Of a stretch of DNA of 21,977 nt, positions 7,808 to 15,602 are shown piece by piece; the first letter of the stretch is position 1, and each line of letters starts with the position of its first letter. The notes below the pieces were generated by a model. That model ran no database searches. It worked only from the letters and a program-made list of their open reading frames with translations, and was not told the origin of the DNA. Both the position numbers and the translations under genes were made by a program. Source of the stretch: Oscillospiraceae bacterium (lineage in GTDB: Bacteria; Bacillota; Clostridia; Oscillospirales; Acutalibacteraceae); NCBI GenBank assembly GCA_003486665.1, contig DNGF01000143.1, forward strand, positions 5,619-27,595. The letters run 5' to 3'.

Positions 7808-9499
7808 ATGAAAAAAGTAATATCATTGCTTCTTTGCATTGTTATGACATTTACCGTTTTCAGCGTTGCCCTTACAAGCAATGCTTTCGCGGCAGACAAT
7901 GCAGCAAATGAATCCGTTGCGGTTGCAAGCATCGATTTCAGCAGCATCAAAATTCCAAAATCATGGGATGAATTGGGCGGCATGATGCTTAAATCGCTCT
8001 ACAACCTCGCAGATCAAATTATTGATGCGCTCGTAAAGGGAATCAATAAAAACATTTCCTCTATTAAATTCGAGAAAAAAGAGAACTTCACAAGCGATAT
8101 GTTCTTTGAGGGCATGGAGGATTACCTCAATGCTCCTGCATCAAACGCAGTCTGGAGCCTCGGCTACGGCAGCGCTTCACTTCAGACCGGAGATGAGCTT
8201 GACGGCAAGCACTATGTCGGCGGCAGCCTTTCTTTCCCGAAGTCAAAGGCAGCAACAGCTATCTACGATGATCAGCGCGTGCGTGTTATCGCAATTAATG
8301 ACGGCAGCGGCAGAGGAACTCTTGTCTTTGCGGTTATTGACGGCTTCGGAATATCAAGCACCGATGTCCGCGGTATCCGCAAGGAACTCGCAGACTTTGC
8401 AAAGGCAAATAACATTGTCGGAATTAATATTTCTGTTCTTCACCAGCACAGCTGTGTTGATACCTTCGGTATGAACGGTGACCTTGTGAAGATGATTTTC
8501 ACAAACCCGGCTCTTAACAGGATCAACAACACCTTCGGCACAAACTATAAGCTTCTCAACGGTCAGAATGCAAGCTTCATGAAGCACCTTTATGCCGTAA
8601 CCGTTGAATCTGTAAAGGAAGCTGTTAACTCAATGACAACCGGCAAGATGTATTATTCTGAAATTGAAGCCGGCGAATATATCCGTGATAAGCGCGAACC
8701 CATGGTCTGCGACACGAAGATTCATCGCTTCCGCTTTGTTCCCGATAACGGCGCAAAAGAAACGTGGCTTTGCAACATGGCTATCCATGCAGTCGGCAAC
8801 GGCGCGGCAGGAACTGAAATTACAGGCGACTATCCGTACTACATTGAGCAGGAAGTCAACAAAGCGGGCGCAAACTTCATTCAGATTCAGGGTGCAGAGC
8901 TTGCAATCTCCTCAAAGCACGACAGTCTTAATCTTCCCGAAGGAACACCCAGACTTGAATCTCTCAAGATTTACGGTACAACACTCGGCAAGCTCATTGT
9001 AGAGTCCAAAGATGCCGAAACAGAGGTTGCTCCCCTCCTCAACTACAGAATGAAGGAATACTACGTTCCGGTAACGAACCAGATTCTTGCATTCGCAGGT
9101 AAGCTTGGCGCACTCACCAATACCGTTGTTGCAACAGACGACGACAACAATGTGCTTGAGGTTGCAACAGAACTCGGTTACCTTGAAATAGGCACAAAGC
9201 TTGCAGTTGCAATTATCCCCGGTGAGCTTGAACCGGCAATCGCTTACGGCGGATATCTTGACGCTGACCACTCATGGACCGGCACCGATTTTGATTATCC
9301 GTCACTTCAGGATATCGTCGGAACAGACAAGGAACTTCTTGTGTTCGGTCTTATGAATGACCAGATCGGTTACATACTTGAAGACAATGACTACAGCAGT
9401 ATCCTTTCGGGTGTAAACGAAGAGATCGTTGCAACAGGTAACGTTGCAGGTTCTACAACGATAAACGCTTTCAAGGAGCTTATGGAGTCAATCCACTGA
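7808..9499 (+). CDS. Secreted neutral/alkaline ceramidase family enzyme
   Basis: This 563-aa protein has a clear Sec signal peptide (MKKVISLLLCIVM..., predicted cleavage after AFA at 28). The neutral ceramidase family is recognised from its dispersed zinc-site motifs in order: LHQHS (H212, H214; family THTHS), NMAIHAVG (H327; family FAVHGTS), QGAELAISS (361-369, at the position of the family GDVSPN serine segment), IIPGELEPA (E473; family PGEFTT) and GLMNDQIGY (514-522). Family enzymes are zinc amidases that split ceramide into fatty acid and sphingosine. It is shorter than characterised members (about 640-700 aa) and the serine segment is divergent, so the acyl-amide substrate may differ. 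An insertion of about 80 residues after the signal peptide has no visible homology. It has its own promoter and precedes an alkaline phosphatase gene. Confidence 0.78.
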   Translation: MKKVISLLLCIVMTFTVFSVALTSNAFAADNAANESVAVASIDFSSIKIPKSWDELGGMMLKSLYNLADQIIDALVKGINKNISSIKFEKKENFTSDMFFEGMEDYLNAPASNAVWSLGYGSASLQTGDELDGKHYVGGSLSFPKSKAATAIYDDQRVRVIAINDGSGRGTLVFAVIDGFGISSTDVRGIRKELADFAKANNIVGINISVLHQHSCVDTFGMNGDLVKMIFTNPALNRINNTFGTNYKLLNGQNASFMKHLYAVTVESVKEAVNSMTTGKMYYSEIEAGEYIRDKREPMVCDTKIHRFRFVPDNGAKETWLCNMAIHAVGNGAAGTEITGDYPYYIEQEVNKAGANFIQIQGAELAISSKHDSLNLPEGTPRLESLKIYGTTLGKLIVESKDAETEVAPLLNYRMKEYYVPVTNQILAFAGKLGALTNTVVATDDDNNVLEVATELGYLEIGTKLAVAIIPGELEPAIAYGGYLDADHSWTGTDFDYPSLQDIVGTDKELLVFGLMNDQIGYILEDNDYSSILSGVNEEIVATGNVAGSTTINAFKELMESIH

Positions 9500-9512
9500 A
9501 CATAACACAGCC

Positions 9513-9547
9513 CAGCCGTTGAATTCATTTTCAACGGCTGTTTGTTT
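9513..9547 (+). terminator. Terminator or attenuator between ceramidase and phosphatase genes
   Basis: CAGCCGTTGAA (9513-9523) pairs perfectly with TTCAACGGCTG (9530-9540) around a 6-nt loop and is followed by tttgttt (9541-9547). The AAGGAGG ribosome site of the next gene begins at the very next base. The remaining space holds no promoter, so the downstream gene probably depends on readthrough. Confidence 0.8.
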
Positions 9548-9554
9548 AAGGAGG
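9548..9554 (+). promoter_or_regulatory. Ribosome binding site fixing the alkaline phosphatase start
   Basis: AAGGAGG is followed 5 nt later by ATG 9560. An in-frame TTG at 9542 lies upstream of this site and inside the terminator T-run, so it is not the start. Confidence 0.85.
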
Positions 9555-9559
9555 ATAAA

Positions 9560-10678
9560 ATGTTAAAAGGAATTAAATCATTTATTTCAATCATAACAGC
9601 CGTCCTGCTTCTGGCAGGCACCATGCTCGGATTTTATGGCACAGACGGAACAAAAAACGAATACAAAACCTATAAAAATGTTATTCTCATGATTGGTGAC
9701 GGAATGGGATTCAATACAGTTGAGGCGGCAAAAAACAGATACGGTATTAACGAGCTGCCGATGGAAACTTTTCCTGTTCACAGCCAATCAAAAACCAGAA
9801 GCGCCTCCAACGAGATAACGGACAGCGCGGCAGGTGCAACCGCTCTTTCCTGCGGAGTCAGAACCTATAATAATGCTGTCGGCGTCTACCCGTTTGCGCC
9901 GTTTGCGAAGAAATTTAACACACCGAAATCTCTTACGGAATTAGCAAAGGAAAACGGCAAGTCGGCAGGTGTTGTTACAACGGACAAAACAAGCGGCGCA
10001 ACTCCTGCGTCATTTTCGGCACATTCATTTATCAGACAGTTCGAGCCTGACATCTCTGTCGATCAGATGCGTTCGGATCTCGATCTTATTTGGGGATCAA
10101 AGAGTACCACGGTCACAAAGCTTGGCTGCAAGCTCGGCGGATTTGAACTCATTACAACCTCTGCGGAAATGAATGCGCTTCAACTCGGAACAAAGTCCTT
10201 TGCACAGTTTGACATTGACGCTTTTGCCAACGTGACAAATGATAACGGCAATCCTTACCTTTCCGACATGACAAAAAAAGCAATTGAGCTTCTCAGCAAC
10301 AACGATAACGGATTTTTCCTCATGGTCGAAGCGGCACACATTGACAAGTTTTCGCACAAGAACATTCTTGAAGGCTCAACAGCGCAGGTTATAGAATTTA
10401 ATAAAGCCATTCAGGTTGCCTATGATTTTGCGAAGCAGGACGGTGACACGCTTGTTCTTGTAACGGCGGATCATGAAACCGGCGGAATCACATATAACGA
10501 ATCAACAGGCGAATATTATTACACAACAACAAGCCATACGGGAGTAAACGTCCCCGTTTATGTTTCCGCAACCGATGCCGGCTTTATCACAGGTGAAGCT
10601 TACGACAATTACTGCATAAGCACTCAGCTGGCACGAGTCATGGGATATGACAAATCGCAATTCCCCAAGACAAAATAA
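9560..10678 (+). CDS. Secreted alkaline phosphatase (PhoA family)
   Basis: This 372-aa protein starts with a hydrophobic signal sequence (about 8-26) without a clear AxA site, so it may be a signal anchor. PhoA-type active-site elements are complete: D47 (MIGDGMG), the phosphorylated serine S89 (TDSAAGAT), T148 (GATPAS), R159 (HSFIRQ), E257-D262-H266 (VEAAHIDKFSH), D304-H305 (ADHETGG) and H326 (SHTG). Spacing of E257, D262 and H266 matches E322, D327 and H331 of E. coli PhoA. The family's D153 position is Gly. It hydrolyses phosphomonoesters outside the membrane. It lies 60 bp after the ceramidase gene, so phosphate release from lipid head groups is a reasonable role. A phosphate-starvation (Pho) role is the alternative; no Pho box was recognised. 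Confidence 0.93.
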   Translation: MLKGIKSFISIITAVLLLAGTMLGFYGTDGTKNEYKTYKNVILMIGDGMGFNTVEAAKNRYGINELPMETFPVHSQSKTRSASNEITDSAAGATALSCGVRTYNNAVGVYPFAPFAKKFNTPKSLTELAKENGKSAGVVTTDKTSGATPASFSAHSFIRQFEPDISVDQMRSDLDLIWGSKSTTVTKLGCKLGGFELITTSAEMNALQLGTKSFAQFDIDAFANVTNDNGNPYLSDMTKKAIELLSNNDNGFFLMVEAAHIDKFSHKNILEGSTAQVIEFNKAIQVAYDFAKQDGDTLVLVTADHETGGITYNESTGEYYYTTTSHTGVNVPVYVSATDAGFITGEAYDNYCISTQLARVMGYDKSQFPKTK

Positions 10679-10694
10679 AATAACCGCACAGCAA

Positions 10695-10730
10695 AAAGGA
10701 CTGTTCTGAAAAAACTCAGAACAGTCCTTT
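10695..10730. terminator. Bidirectional terminator, 15-bp perfect stem
   Basis: AAAGGACTGTTCTGA (10695-10709) pairs perfectly with TCAGAACAGTCCTTT (10716-10730) around a 6-nt A-rich loop. T-runs follow on both strands, and it serves the convergent alkaline phosphatase and DUF4474 genes. Confidence 0.92.
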
Positions 10731-10742
10731 ATTCACTTTAAT

Positions 10743-11951
10743 TTATGCGGTCTGCGCCCAGCACCATGAAACATCCAAGCCATCGCGGCTGGAAACAACG
10801 CCCTTTTTATTTGCCGCTTTAATAAACAATTCGGCAAACTCCTCATTCGGGAACTCTATCGTTCCCTTTGCCGTGAGATATTTTGCGTCATAAACCTTTT
10901 CTTCAATCGAAAAACCGATAACCCACCAATGAAGCTGTGCCTCGCGGACGAAGATTCTTCTGCTGCCCTGGAAAAGCTCAAGGCTCATGACCATCATATC
11001 CTCGTCAGGCGCACACTTGAATACTGTTGTCCAAATCTTCTGCTCCGGGCGGTTGTAAATTCCGATTTCTGCTCCGTTTGAGATCCAATAAATTCCTTTC
11101 CAGATCTGGAAGAGCCAATCCTTGCCGCCGTAAGTAAGATAGATTCGCTTTGTATCATAATCGTAAAACGTGAGGTTTGCAAGAATGTCATATGCTATGC
11201 AGAAACCGAAATATCTCTGCCAAGTATCCTTTATGGCATAGATTACATAATCATCGCCGTCAAGATTGAAGCCGAGAACTCCTCTTTCGTTTTTTCTCTT
11301 AAGTTCATGGGTTTCGGTGTCATATATAAAATCGGATTTAATTTTTTCCGATTTGCCGTTTTTATAATAGATTACAATAAAAACATTGTAAACGGTAGGA
11401 TCCTTTTTATTCTGATCCGCATCGAGCGACATATGGTCGATTCTGAGAAGATACATTCTCGCAAAATCAACAAAAAGTCCTGAAAGATTCTTGCCCTGCT
11501 TATAAAGCTCGTTTGCCTTATCTTTCATTATCGGCTCAAGAGTATCAACGTCAATATTCAAAAGCTCGCATACTTTATCGGACCCCTCTGTAAAATCAGG
11601 AAGCGAATTTGCAATTTTTATAACGTCAAGCGTTCCGCCGCTTTTACGCGTCCACCCGGTGAAAATGTCATTCATCACTCCGTTTACTTCAACCCTGATT
11701 TTATTTTCATTGATAAGGTTAAATCCGAAAACCTTTTTAAAAACAGCATTGATCGTATCGACAAATTCAAAGAACTGCTGCGTTGTCAAATGATCCTTGC
11801 CCTCGTTGTAGCCCGGATCCGACTCATCATAAACGATGTCGCCCGACGGAATATCGGCATCTGTCTTTGCATTTACAAAAGCCGTACCTGTTCCGAGAAC
11901 GATAGTCATTGTTAAAATAACTGCCAACACTCTTTCCGAAATCTTTTTCAT
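10743..11951 (-). CDS. Secreted DUF4474 domain protein
   Basis: This 402-aa protein has a signal peptide (hydrophobic 8-26, likely cleavage after VNA at 28). Residues about 225-345 resemble DUF4474: GFNLDGDDYVIYAIKDTWQR, YFGFCIAYD, then TYGGKDWLFQIWKGIYWISN followed by GAEIGIYNRP, that is, the W-QRxFGY, K-D-W-x-x-Q-x-WKG-x-Y and G-A-E-I-G-I-Y signatures. The function of DUF4474 is not known; the exported form suggests an envelope or extracellular role. Residues 55-180 are helical and rich in charged residues with no family recognised. It has AAAGGGG as ribosome site and a long upstream regulatory region with a LytTR-like direct repeat. It is convergent with the alkaline phosphatase gene and divergent from rny. 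Confidence 0.82.
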   Translation of the reverse strand: MKKISERVLAVILTMTIVLGTGTAFVNAKTDADIPSGDIVYDESDPGYNEGKDHLTTQQFFEFVDTINAVFKKVFGFNLINENKIRVEVNGVMNDIFTGWTRKSGGTLDVIKIANSLPDFTEGSDKVCELLNIDVDTLEPIMKDKANELYKQGKNLSGLFVDFARMYLLRIDHMSLDADQNKKDPTVYNVFIVIYYKNGKSEKIKSDFIYDTETHELKRKNERGVLGFNLDGDDYVIYAIKDTWQRYFGFCIAYDILANLTFYDYDTKRIYLTYGGKDWLFQIWKGIYWISNGAEIGIYNRPEQKIWTTVFKCAPDEDMMVMSLELFQGSRRIFVREAQLHWWVIGFSIEEKVYDAKYLTAKGTIEFPNEEFAELFIKAANKKGVVSSRDGLDVSWCWAQTA

Positions 11952-12041
11952 AAAATACCCCTTTCACTTTCTCCGTTAAAAAATATAAAAGGCAACACCG
12001 CGCAATTGAGGTGTGCGAATTACCATAAATATAATTATGAC

Positions 12042-12071
12042 TTACATCGTATAATATTATAACCTATGTAA
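12042..12071. repeat. Dyad overlapping the DUF4474 promoter -10
   Basis: TTACAT (12042-12047) and ATGTAA (12066-12071) are inverted around the self-complementary TATAATATTATA (12050-12061). The arms are slightly off-centre (2-nt and 4-nt spacers). The dyad covers the minus-strand -10 element, a typical place for a repressor operator. Confidence 0.5.
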
Positions 12072-12082
12072 AAATAATGCAA
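12054..12082 (-). promoter_or_regulatory. Promoter of the DUF4474 gene
   Basis: On the minus strand TTGCAT (12077-12082) and TAATAT (12054-12059) are spaced by 17 bp; an alternative -10, TATAAT (12056-12061), gives 15 bp. It lies about 105-130 bp upstream of the start codon, leaving a leader of about 95 nt in which no clear structure was seen. Confidence 0.6.
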
Positions 12083-12092
12083 CCGTTTTGGC

Positions 12093-12121
12093 ACGAACGG
12101 TCTTTTTTCGGCACAAACGGC
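12093..12121 (-). promoter_or_regulatory. LytTR-like direct repeat upstream of the DUF4474 promoter
   Basis: On the minus strand GCCGTTTGT (12113-12121) and ACCGTTCGT (12093-12101) form a direct repeat of period 20, each followed by GCC. The AgrA/LytTR site consensus is [TA][AC][CA]GTTN[AG][TG], repeated about 21-22 bp apart; the proximal copy matches 9 of 9 and the distal copy 8 of 9. The proximal copy ends 10 bp before the -35, as in LytTR-activated promoters. No LytTR regulator gene is in the window. On the plus strand ACCGTT...AACGGT plus a T-run could be misread as a weak terminator. Confidence 0.5.
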
Positions 12122-12282
12122 TTGGTTTTAAATAAAATATTCAAATAACAAGCCGTCCGGTAAGTGTTCTTTACTATACAATAAAAAAACAGATTTGTCA
12201 AACAAAATTACAGAATTCTGTTCACACATGATAAATAATATAGATAAATTTAGTACAGTTTATTGAAATCGTATAATACATC

Positions 12283-12311
12283 TTGACAGGAGTGCCGAAA
12301 TGTATTAAAAT
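12283..12311 (+). promoter_or_regulatory. Strong rny promoter
   Basis: Consensus TTGACA (12283-12288) and TAAAAT (12306-12311) are spaced by 17 bp. Transcription should start near 12318, giving a leader of about 125 nt before the TTG start. In that leader GGCGG (12362-12366) and CCGCC (12377-12381) could form a small hairpin. The remainder of 12130-12280 is A/T-rich with no feature recognised. Confidence 0.82.
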
Positions 12312-12426
12312 AGTACAGATGATTTATAGTTTGCCGGATTATAATATCATCAACCAGACAAGGCGGAAACGAACAGCCGCCGGTCGAAAATAATTAATGA
12401 TTTTTTACTTTATTAAATTTTAAGAC

Positions 12427-12434
12427 AGGAGGTG
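12427..12434 (+). promoter_or_regulatory. Ribosome binding site supporting a TTG start for rny
   Basis: AGGAGGTG is a near-perfect anti-16S match located 10 nt before TTG 12445. No ATG or GTG lies in frame nearby, and the TTG start reproduces the normal RNase Y N-terminus. Confidence 0.75.
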
Positions 12435-12444
12435 CATTTATACT

Positions 12445-14007
12445 TTGTTATCAATTAAAATATCACTGTTCATAGTGATCATAGTTGCCTGTGTTGTTGC
12501 CGCTGCGGCTGCAGGAGTTGCTATCGGTATTGTATATCGCAAAAAGGTTGCCGAAGCTACTATCGGTTCCGCTCAGCAGGAAGCCGCCAGAATAGTTAAC
12601 GATGCCGTTTCAAAGGCAGAGTCCAAGAAGAAAGAATCTATTCTCGAAGCTAAGGATGAAATCCACCGTCAGCGTAACGAGCTTGAAAAAGAGCTTCGCG
12701 AAAGAAGAAGTGAGGTTCAGCGTCAGGAGCGCAGAATTTCTCAGAAAGAGGAAAGCCTTGACAGAAAGACGGAAAACATCGAGCGCAAGGAAGAACAGCT
12801 CAACAACAAGATCAAGGATGCCGAAAGAAAGGCTGAAGAGGTCGAGTTGGCAAGACGCAGCCAGGTTGAAATTCTTGAAAAAATTTCAGGCTTCAGCAAG
12901 GAACAGGCTAAGGACTATTTGCTCAAAACTCTTGAGGGTGATCTTGTTCACGAGAAAGCTGTCAAGATTATGGAATATGAGCAGAAAACAAAGGATGAAG
13001 CAGACGAAAAAGCTCGCGAGATTATCGCAACGGCAATTCAGCGTTGCGCCGCAGATCACAGTGCGGATGCCACCGTTTCGGTCGTTGCTCTGCCAAACGA
13101 TGAAATGAAAGGCCGCATAATCGGCAGAGAGGGACGTAATATCAGAACTCTCGAAACAATCACCGGAGTTGACCTTATTATTGACGATACACCGGAAGCA
13201 ATCACAGTTTCATGTTTTGATCCCGTTCGCCGTGAAATTGCAAGACTTACTCTTGAGAAGCTCATTGCAGACGGCAGAATCCATCCGACAAGAATCGAAG
13301 AGCTTTATGAAAAATCAAAGCGCGAGGTTGAACATACAATTAAGCAGACGGGTGAAAGAGCCGCTATTGACGCAGGCGTCAACGGAATCCACCCCGAACT
13401 TATCAAACAGCTCGGCAAGCTGAAATACCGTACCAGCTACGGTCAGAATGTTCTCAACCACTCCCTTGAGGTTTCCTACCTCGCCGGTCTTATGGCTGCC
13501 GAACTCGGAGCCGATGTCAAGACGGCAAAGCGTGCAGGTCTTCTCCATGATATCGGAAAAGCACTTGATCACGAAATGGAAGGTTCTCATATTGAACTCG
13601 GCGTTGAATACGCAAGAAAATATAAAGAGAACGAAAACGTTGTTCATGCAATTGAAGCTCATCACGGCGATGTAGAAGCAAGAACAATCGTTGCTTGCCT
13701 CGTTCAGGCGGCTGACGCAATATCCGCTGCAAGACCGGGCGCAAGAAGAGAAAATCTTCAGAACTATATCAAAAGGCTTGAAAAGCTTGAAGAGATCACA
13801 AGCTCATTCCCATGCGTTGAAAAATCATATGCCATTCAGGCAGGCCGTGAGGTTCGTATCATGGTTAAGCCGGAGGCAGTTTCAGATGATATGATGGCTC
13901 TTGTTGCCAGAGATATCGTAAAGAAAATTGAGGATGAACTGGAGTATCCCGGACAGATCAAGGTCAACGTTATCCGCGAAAACCGCGTTGTAGACGTTGC
14001 AAAATAA
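12445..14007 (+). CDS. rny: Ribonuclease Y
   Basis: This 520-aa protein has the same length as B. subtilis RNase Y, the membrane-anchored endoribonuclease that initiates mRNA turnover. Domain order is an N-terminal transmembrane helix (about 7-30), a long Glu/Arg/Lys-rich coiled coil (about 45-185), a KH RNA-binding domain with its GxxG loop IIGREG (225-230) and the HD nuclease domain. H368-D369 (LLHDIGK) fall at the same positions as the catalytic pair in B. subtilis, preceded by H339 (LNHSLEV). The start is TTG, supported by a strong AGGAGGTG site and by alignment of the N-terminus. It has its own consensus promoter and a hairpin terminator. In many Firmicutes rny lies next to recA/cinA; here about 9 kb separates it from recA. 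Confidence 0.97.
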   Translation: MLSIKISLFIVIIVACVVAAAAAGVAIGIVYRKKVAEATIGSAQQEAARIVNDAVSKAESKKKESILEAKDEIHRQRNELEKELRERRSEVQRQERRISQKEESLDRKTENIERKEEQLNNKIKDAERKAEEVELARRSQVEILEKISGFSKEQAKDYLLKTLEGDLVHEKAVKIMEYEQKTKDEADEKAREIIATAIQRCAADHSADATVSVVALPNDEMKGRIIGREGRNIRTLETITGVDLIIDDTPEAITVSCFDPVRREIARLTLEKLIADGRIHPTRIEELYEKSKREVEHTIKQTGERAAIDAGVNGIHPELIKQLGKLKYRTSYGQNVLNHSLEVSYLAGLMAAELGADVKTAKRAGLLHDIGKALDHEMEGSHIELGVEYARKYKENENVVHAIEAHHGDVEARTIVACLVQAADAISAARPGARRENLQNYIKRLEKLEEITSSFPCVEKSYAIQAGREVRIMVKPEAVSDDMMALVARDIVKKIEDELEYPGQIKVNVIRENRVVDVAK

Positions 14008-14039
14008 TTTTTTGAAATAGAGTAAAACTGAAAGTAATC

Positions 14040-14072
14040 AGGCGTTTCGGAAGTTTTCCGAAACGCCTTTTT
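14040..14072 (+). terminator. rny terminator
   Basis: A perfect 13-bp stem (AGGCGTTTCGGAA at 14040-14052 with TTCCGAAACGCCT at 14056-14068) has a 3-nt loop and is followed by a T-run. It separates rny from the convergent GH29-like gene. Confidence 0.92.
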
Positions 14073-14114
14073 AATGCTTTAATTTTTTCTGCTTTACATC
14101 CGATCCCACCTGAA

Positions 14115-15461
14115 TCAGTAAACCTCAAAGGTGGAAATCGTTGCAAAATCCCTCGTTTTCTCAATGACAAGCTTCAGCCGCCTTGCATCCATCGTCGGCA
14201 AAAGACAAATTTTCTTTCTTCCGATCGTCGTACCCGCGTATATTTTATGCCACTTCTTATCAAAGAAATAATACAGCTTAAATTTTTCGACCTGCTGACC
14301 CGTTTCTATATTCTCACCGAGTACGACCTTGTTAATACTTTTTACCTCGCCCATATCAAGCGTAATAACGCTTTTTTTCGATTTAGGCGCACTCTTAAAA
14401 TACGATTTGCCCGAATTAATAAATCTTGCCGAATGAAGATCATCACTGTGACCCTCGTCCTCAAAAGTTCCGTTTTCCGCGTGATTCTCCTTAAATTCAA
14501 TTCCGAGCTGAACTCCGAGCGTTACGAGATGCTCAACATCAACCTTATCAATTTTTCCTGTGTGTGACGGAGAAATATTGAGTATCAGCGAACCGTTATT
14601 GCCAACGGATTTAAAATAAACCTCAAGCGCCTTTGAAAGCACCTTAACGTCAAAGTTCTCCGTTTCATGGAAAAACCAGCCCGGTCTGAGCGAGATATCG
14701 GTAATTGACGGGAACCATACAAGCTCTTTCGCCCTTTTTATCTTGCTTCTGCTTCCAAGGTCAGGTTCAACAAGCTTCTTTGACGGTGCATTGTTAATCA
14801 GATCCTTGGGAACAACGCTCCATTCACTCGTCCTGCTTACTCCGACATGATTGCCGCACCAGCGTATATCCGGACCGCAGTTGCAAATCATCGCATTCGG
14901 CTGATATTTGCGTACCGTGTCATAATACCTCTGCCAGTCATAGTTCTGGCTGCCGCTGTTGTCGCGTTCAAACCATACGCAGAAAATATCGCCGTAATCG
15001 GTGCAAAGCTCGGTAAGCTGATTTACGAAGAAATCATTATATTTTTCCGTGCCGAATGTCGGCTCGTGCATATCGTAAGGTGAAAGGTAAATTCCGAATT
15101 TTATCCCCTGGGCGGCGCACTCATCCGCAAGCTCTTTTACAATATCTCCCTCTCCGTCTTTCCACGGGGAATTTTTTACGCTATGTTCGGTATACTTGCT
15201 CTGCCAAAGGCAAAATCCGTCAGAAAATTTGCAGGTAAGAACTATTCCTCTCATCTTTGCGGACTTTACCGTGCTTACCCACTGCTTTGCTGAAAAATCG
15301 GCAGGCTTAAAATATTTTTCGGGTTCACGACCCGTTCCCCACTCCGTGTTACAGAAAGTATTCATTCCGAAATGAATAAATGCCATGAATTCGGTATTCA
15401 TAAAATCTATCTGTGCTTTTGACGGCACAACCCTGTTGGCTCTTTCAATATAATCAGGCAT
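14115..15461 (-). CDS. GH29 alpha-L-fucosidase-like protein with altered active site
   Basis: This 448-aa protein has no signal peptide. The GH29 TIM barrel (about 15-310) is recognised from FIHFGMNTF (28-36), DGFCLWQSKYT (81-91), GIYLSPYD (123-130), VWFE (162-165), YDWQRYY (174-180) and CGPDIRWCGN (195-204). The C-terminal 120 residues look like a F5/8-type-C-like beta-sandwich (NSGKSYFKS, VITLDMGEV, ending ATISTFEVY). Key residues are replaced. The nucleophile Asp of the family WFDG is E165. The acid/base Glu of GNE (E217 in Bifidobacterium AfcB) is H205. The fucose-binding HH of HHDGF is F79-S80. The codons were re-read on the DNA and agree. Fucosidase activity is therefore doubtful. It has its own promoter, divergent from the sphingomyelinase-like operon. 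Confidence 0.82.
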   Translation of the reverse strand: MPDYIERANRVVPSKAQIDFMNTEFMAFIHFGMNTFCNTEWGTGREPEKYFKPADFSAKQWVSTVKSAKMRGIVLTCKFSDGFCLWQSKYTEHSVKNSPWKDGEGDIVKELADECAAQGIKFGIYLSPYDMHEPTFGTEKYNDFFVNQLTELCTDYGDIFCVWFERDNSGSQNYDWQRYYDTVRKYQPNAMICNCGPDIRWCGNHVGVSRTSEWSVVPKDLINNAPSKKLVEPDLGSRSKIKRAKELVWFPSITDISLRPGWFFHETENFDVKVLSKALEVYFKSVGNNGSLILNISPSHTGKIDKVDVEHLVTLGVQLGIEFKENHAENGTFEDEGHSDDLHSARFINSGKSYFKSAPKSKKSVITLDMGEVKSINKVVLGENIETGQQVEKFKLYYFFDKKWHKIYAGTTIGRKKICLLPTMDARRLKLVIEKTRDFATISTFEVY

Positions 15462-15495
15462 AACAACACAATTCCTATCTGAATTAATTTATAAC

Positions 15496-15524
15496 ATTGT
15501 ATCATTTTTGCCGATTAAATGCAA
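15496..15524 (-). promoter_or_regulatory. Promoter of the GH29-like gene
   Basis: On the minus strand TTGCAT (15519-15524) and TACAAT (15496-15501) are spaced by 17 bp and lie about 35 bp before the start codon. Only 18 bp separate its -35 from the -35 of the divergent plus-strand promoter, so one regulator could control both. Confidence 0.7.
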
Positions 15525-15542
15525 TTATTTTTATATATTGGA

Positions 15543-15571
15543 TTGACTGTTTTCGTGATAATTAGTATAAT
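15543..15571 (+). promoter_or_regulatory. Promoter of the sphingomyelinase-like operon
   Basis: TTGACT (15543-15548) and TATAAT (15566-15571) are spaced by 17 bp, near consensus. Transcription should start near 15578, leaving a leader of about 25 nt that contains the GGAGG ribosome site (15589-15593). Confidence 0.85.
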
Positions 15572-15602
15572 TATATTATCTTTATAATGGAGGCAGTGTC
15601 TA

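Noticed and set aside
9542..9559. TTG start for the alkaline phosphatase, 6 codons upstream.
   Set aside because: It lies inside the terminator T-run and upstream of the AAGGAGG site; ATG 9560 is correctly spaced.
12082..12108. ACCGTT...AACGGT followed by six Ts, read as a plus-strand terminator.
   Set aside because: The stem is only 6 bp with an 8-nt loop and no plus-strand gene ends upstream; the minus-strand direct repeat explains the bases better.
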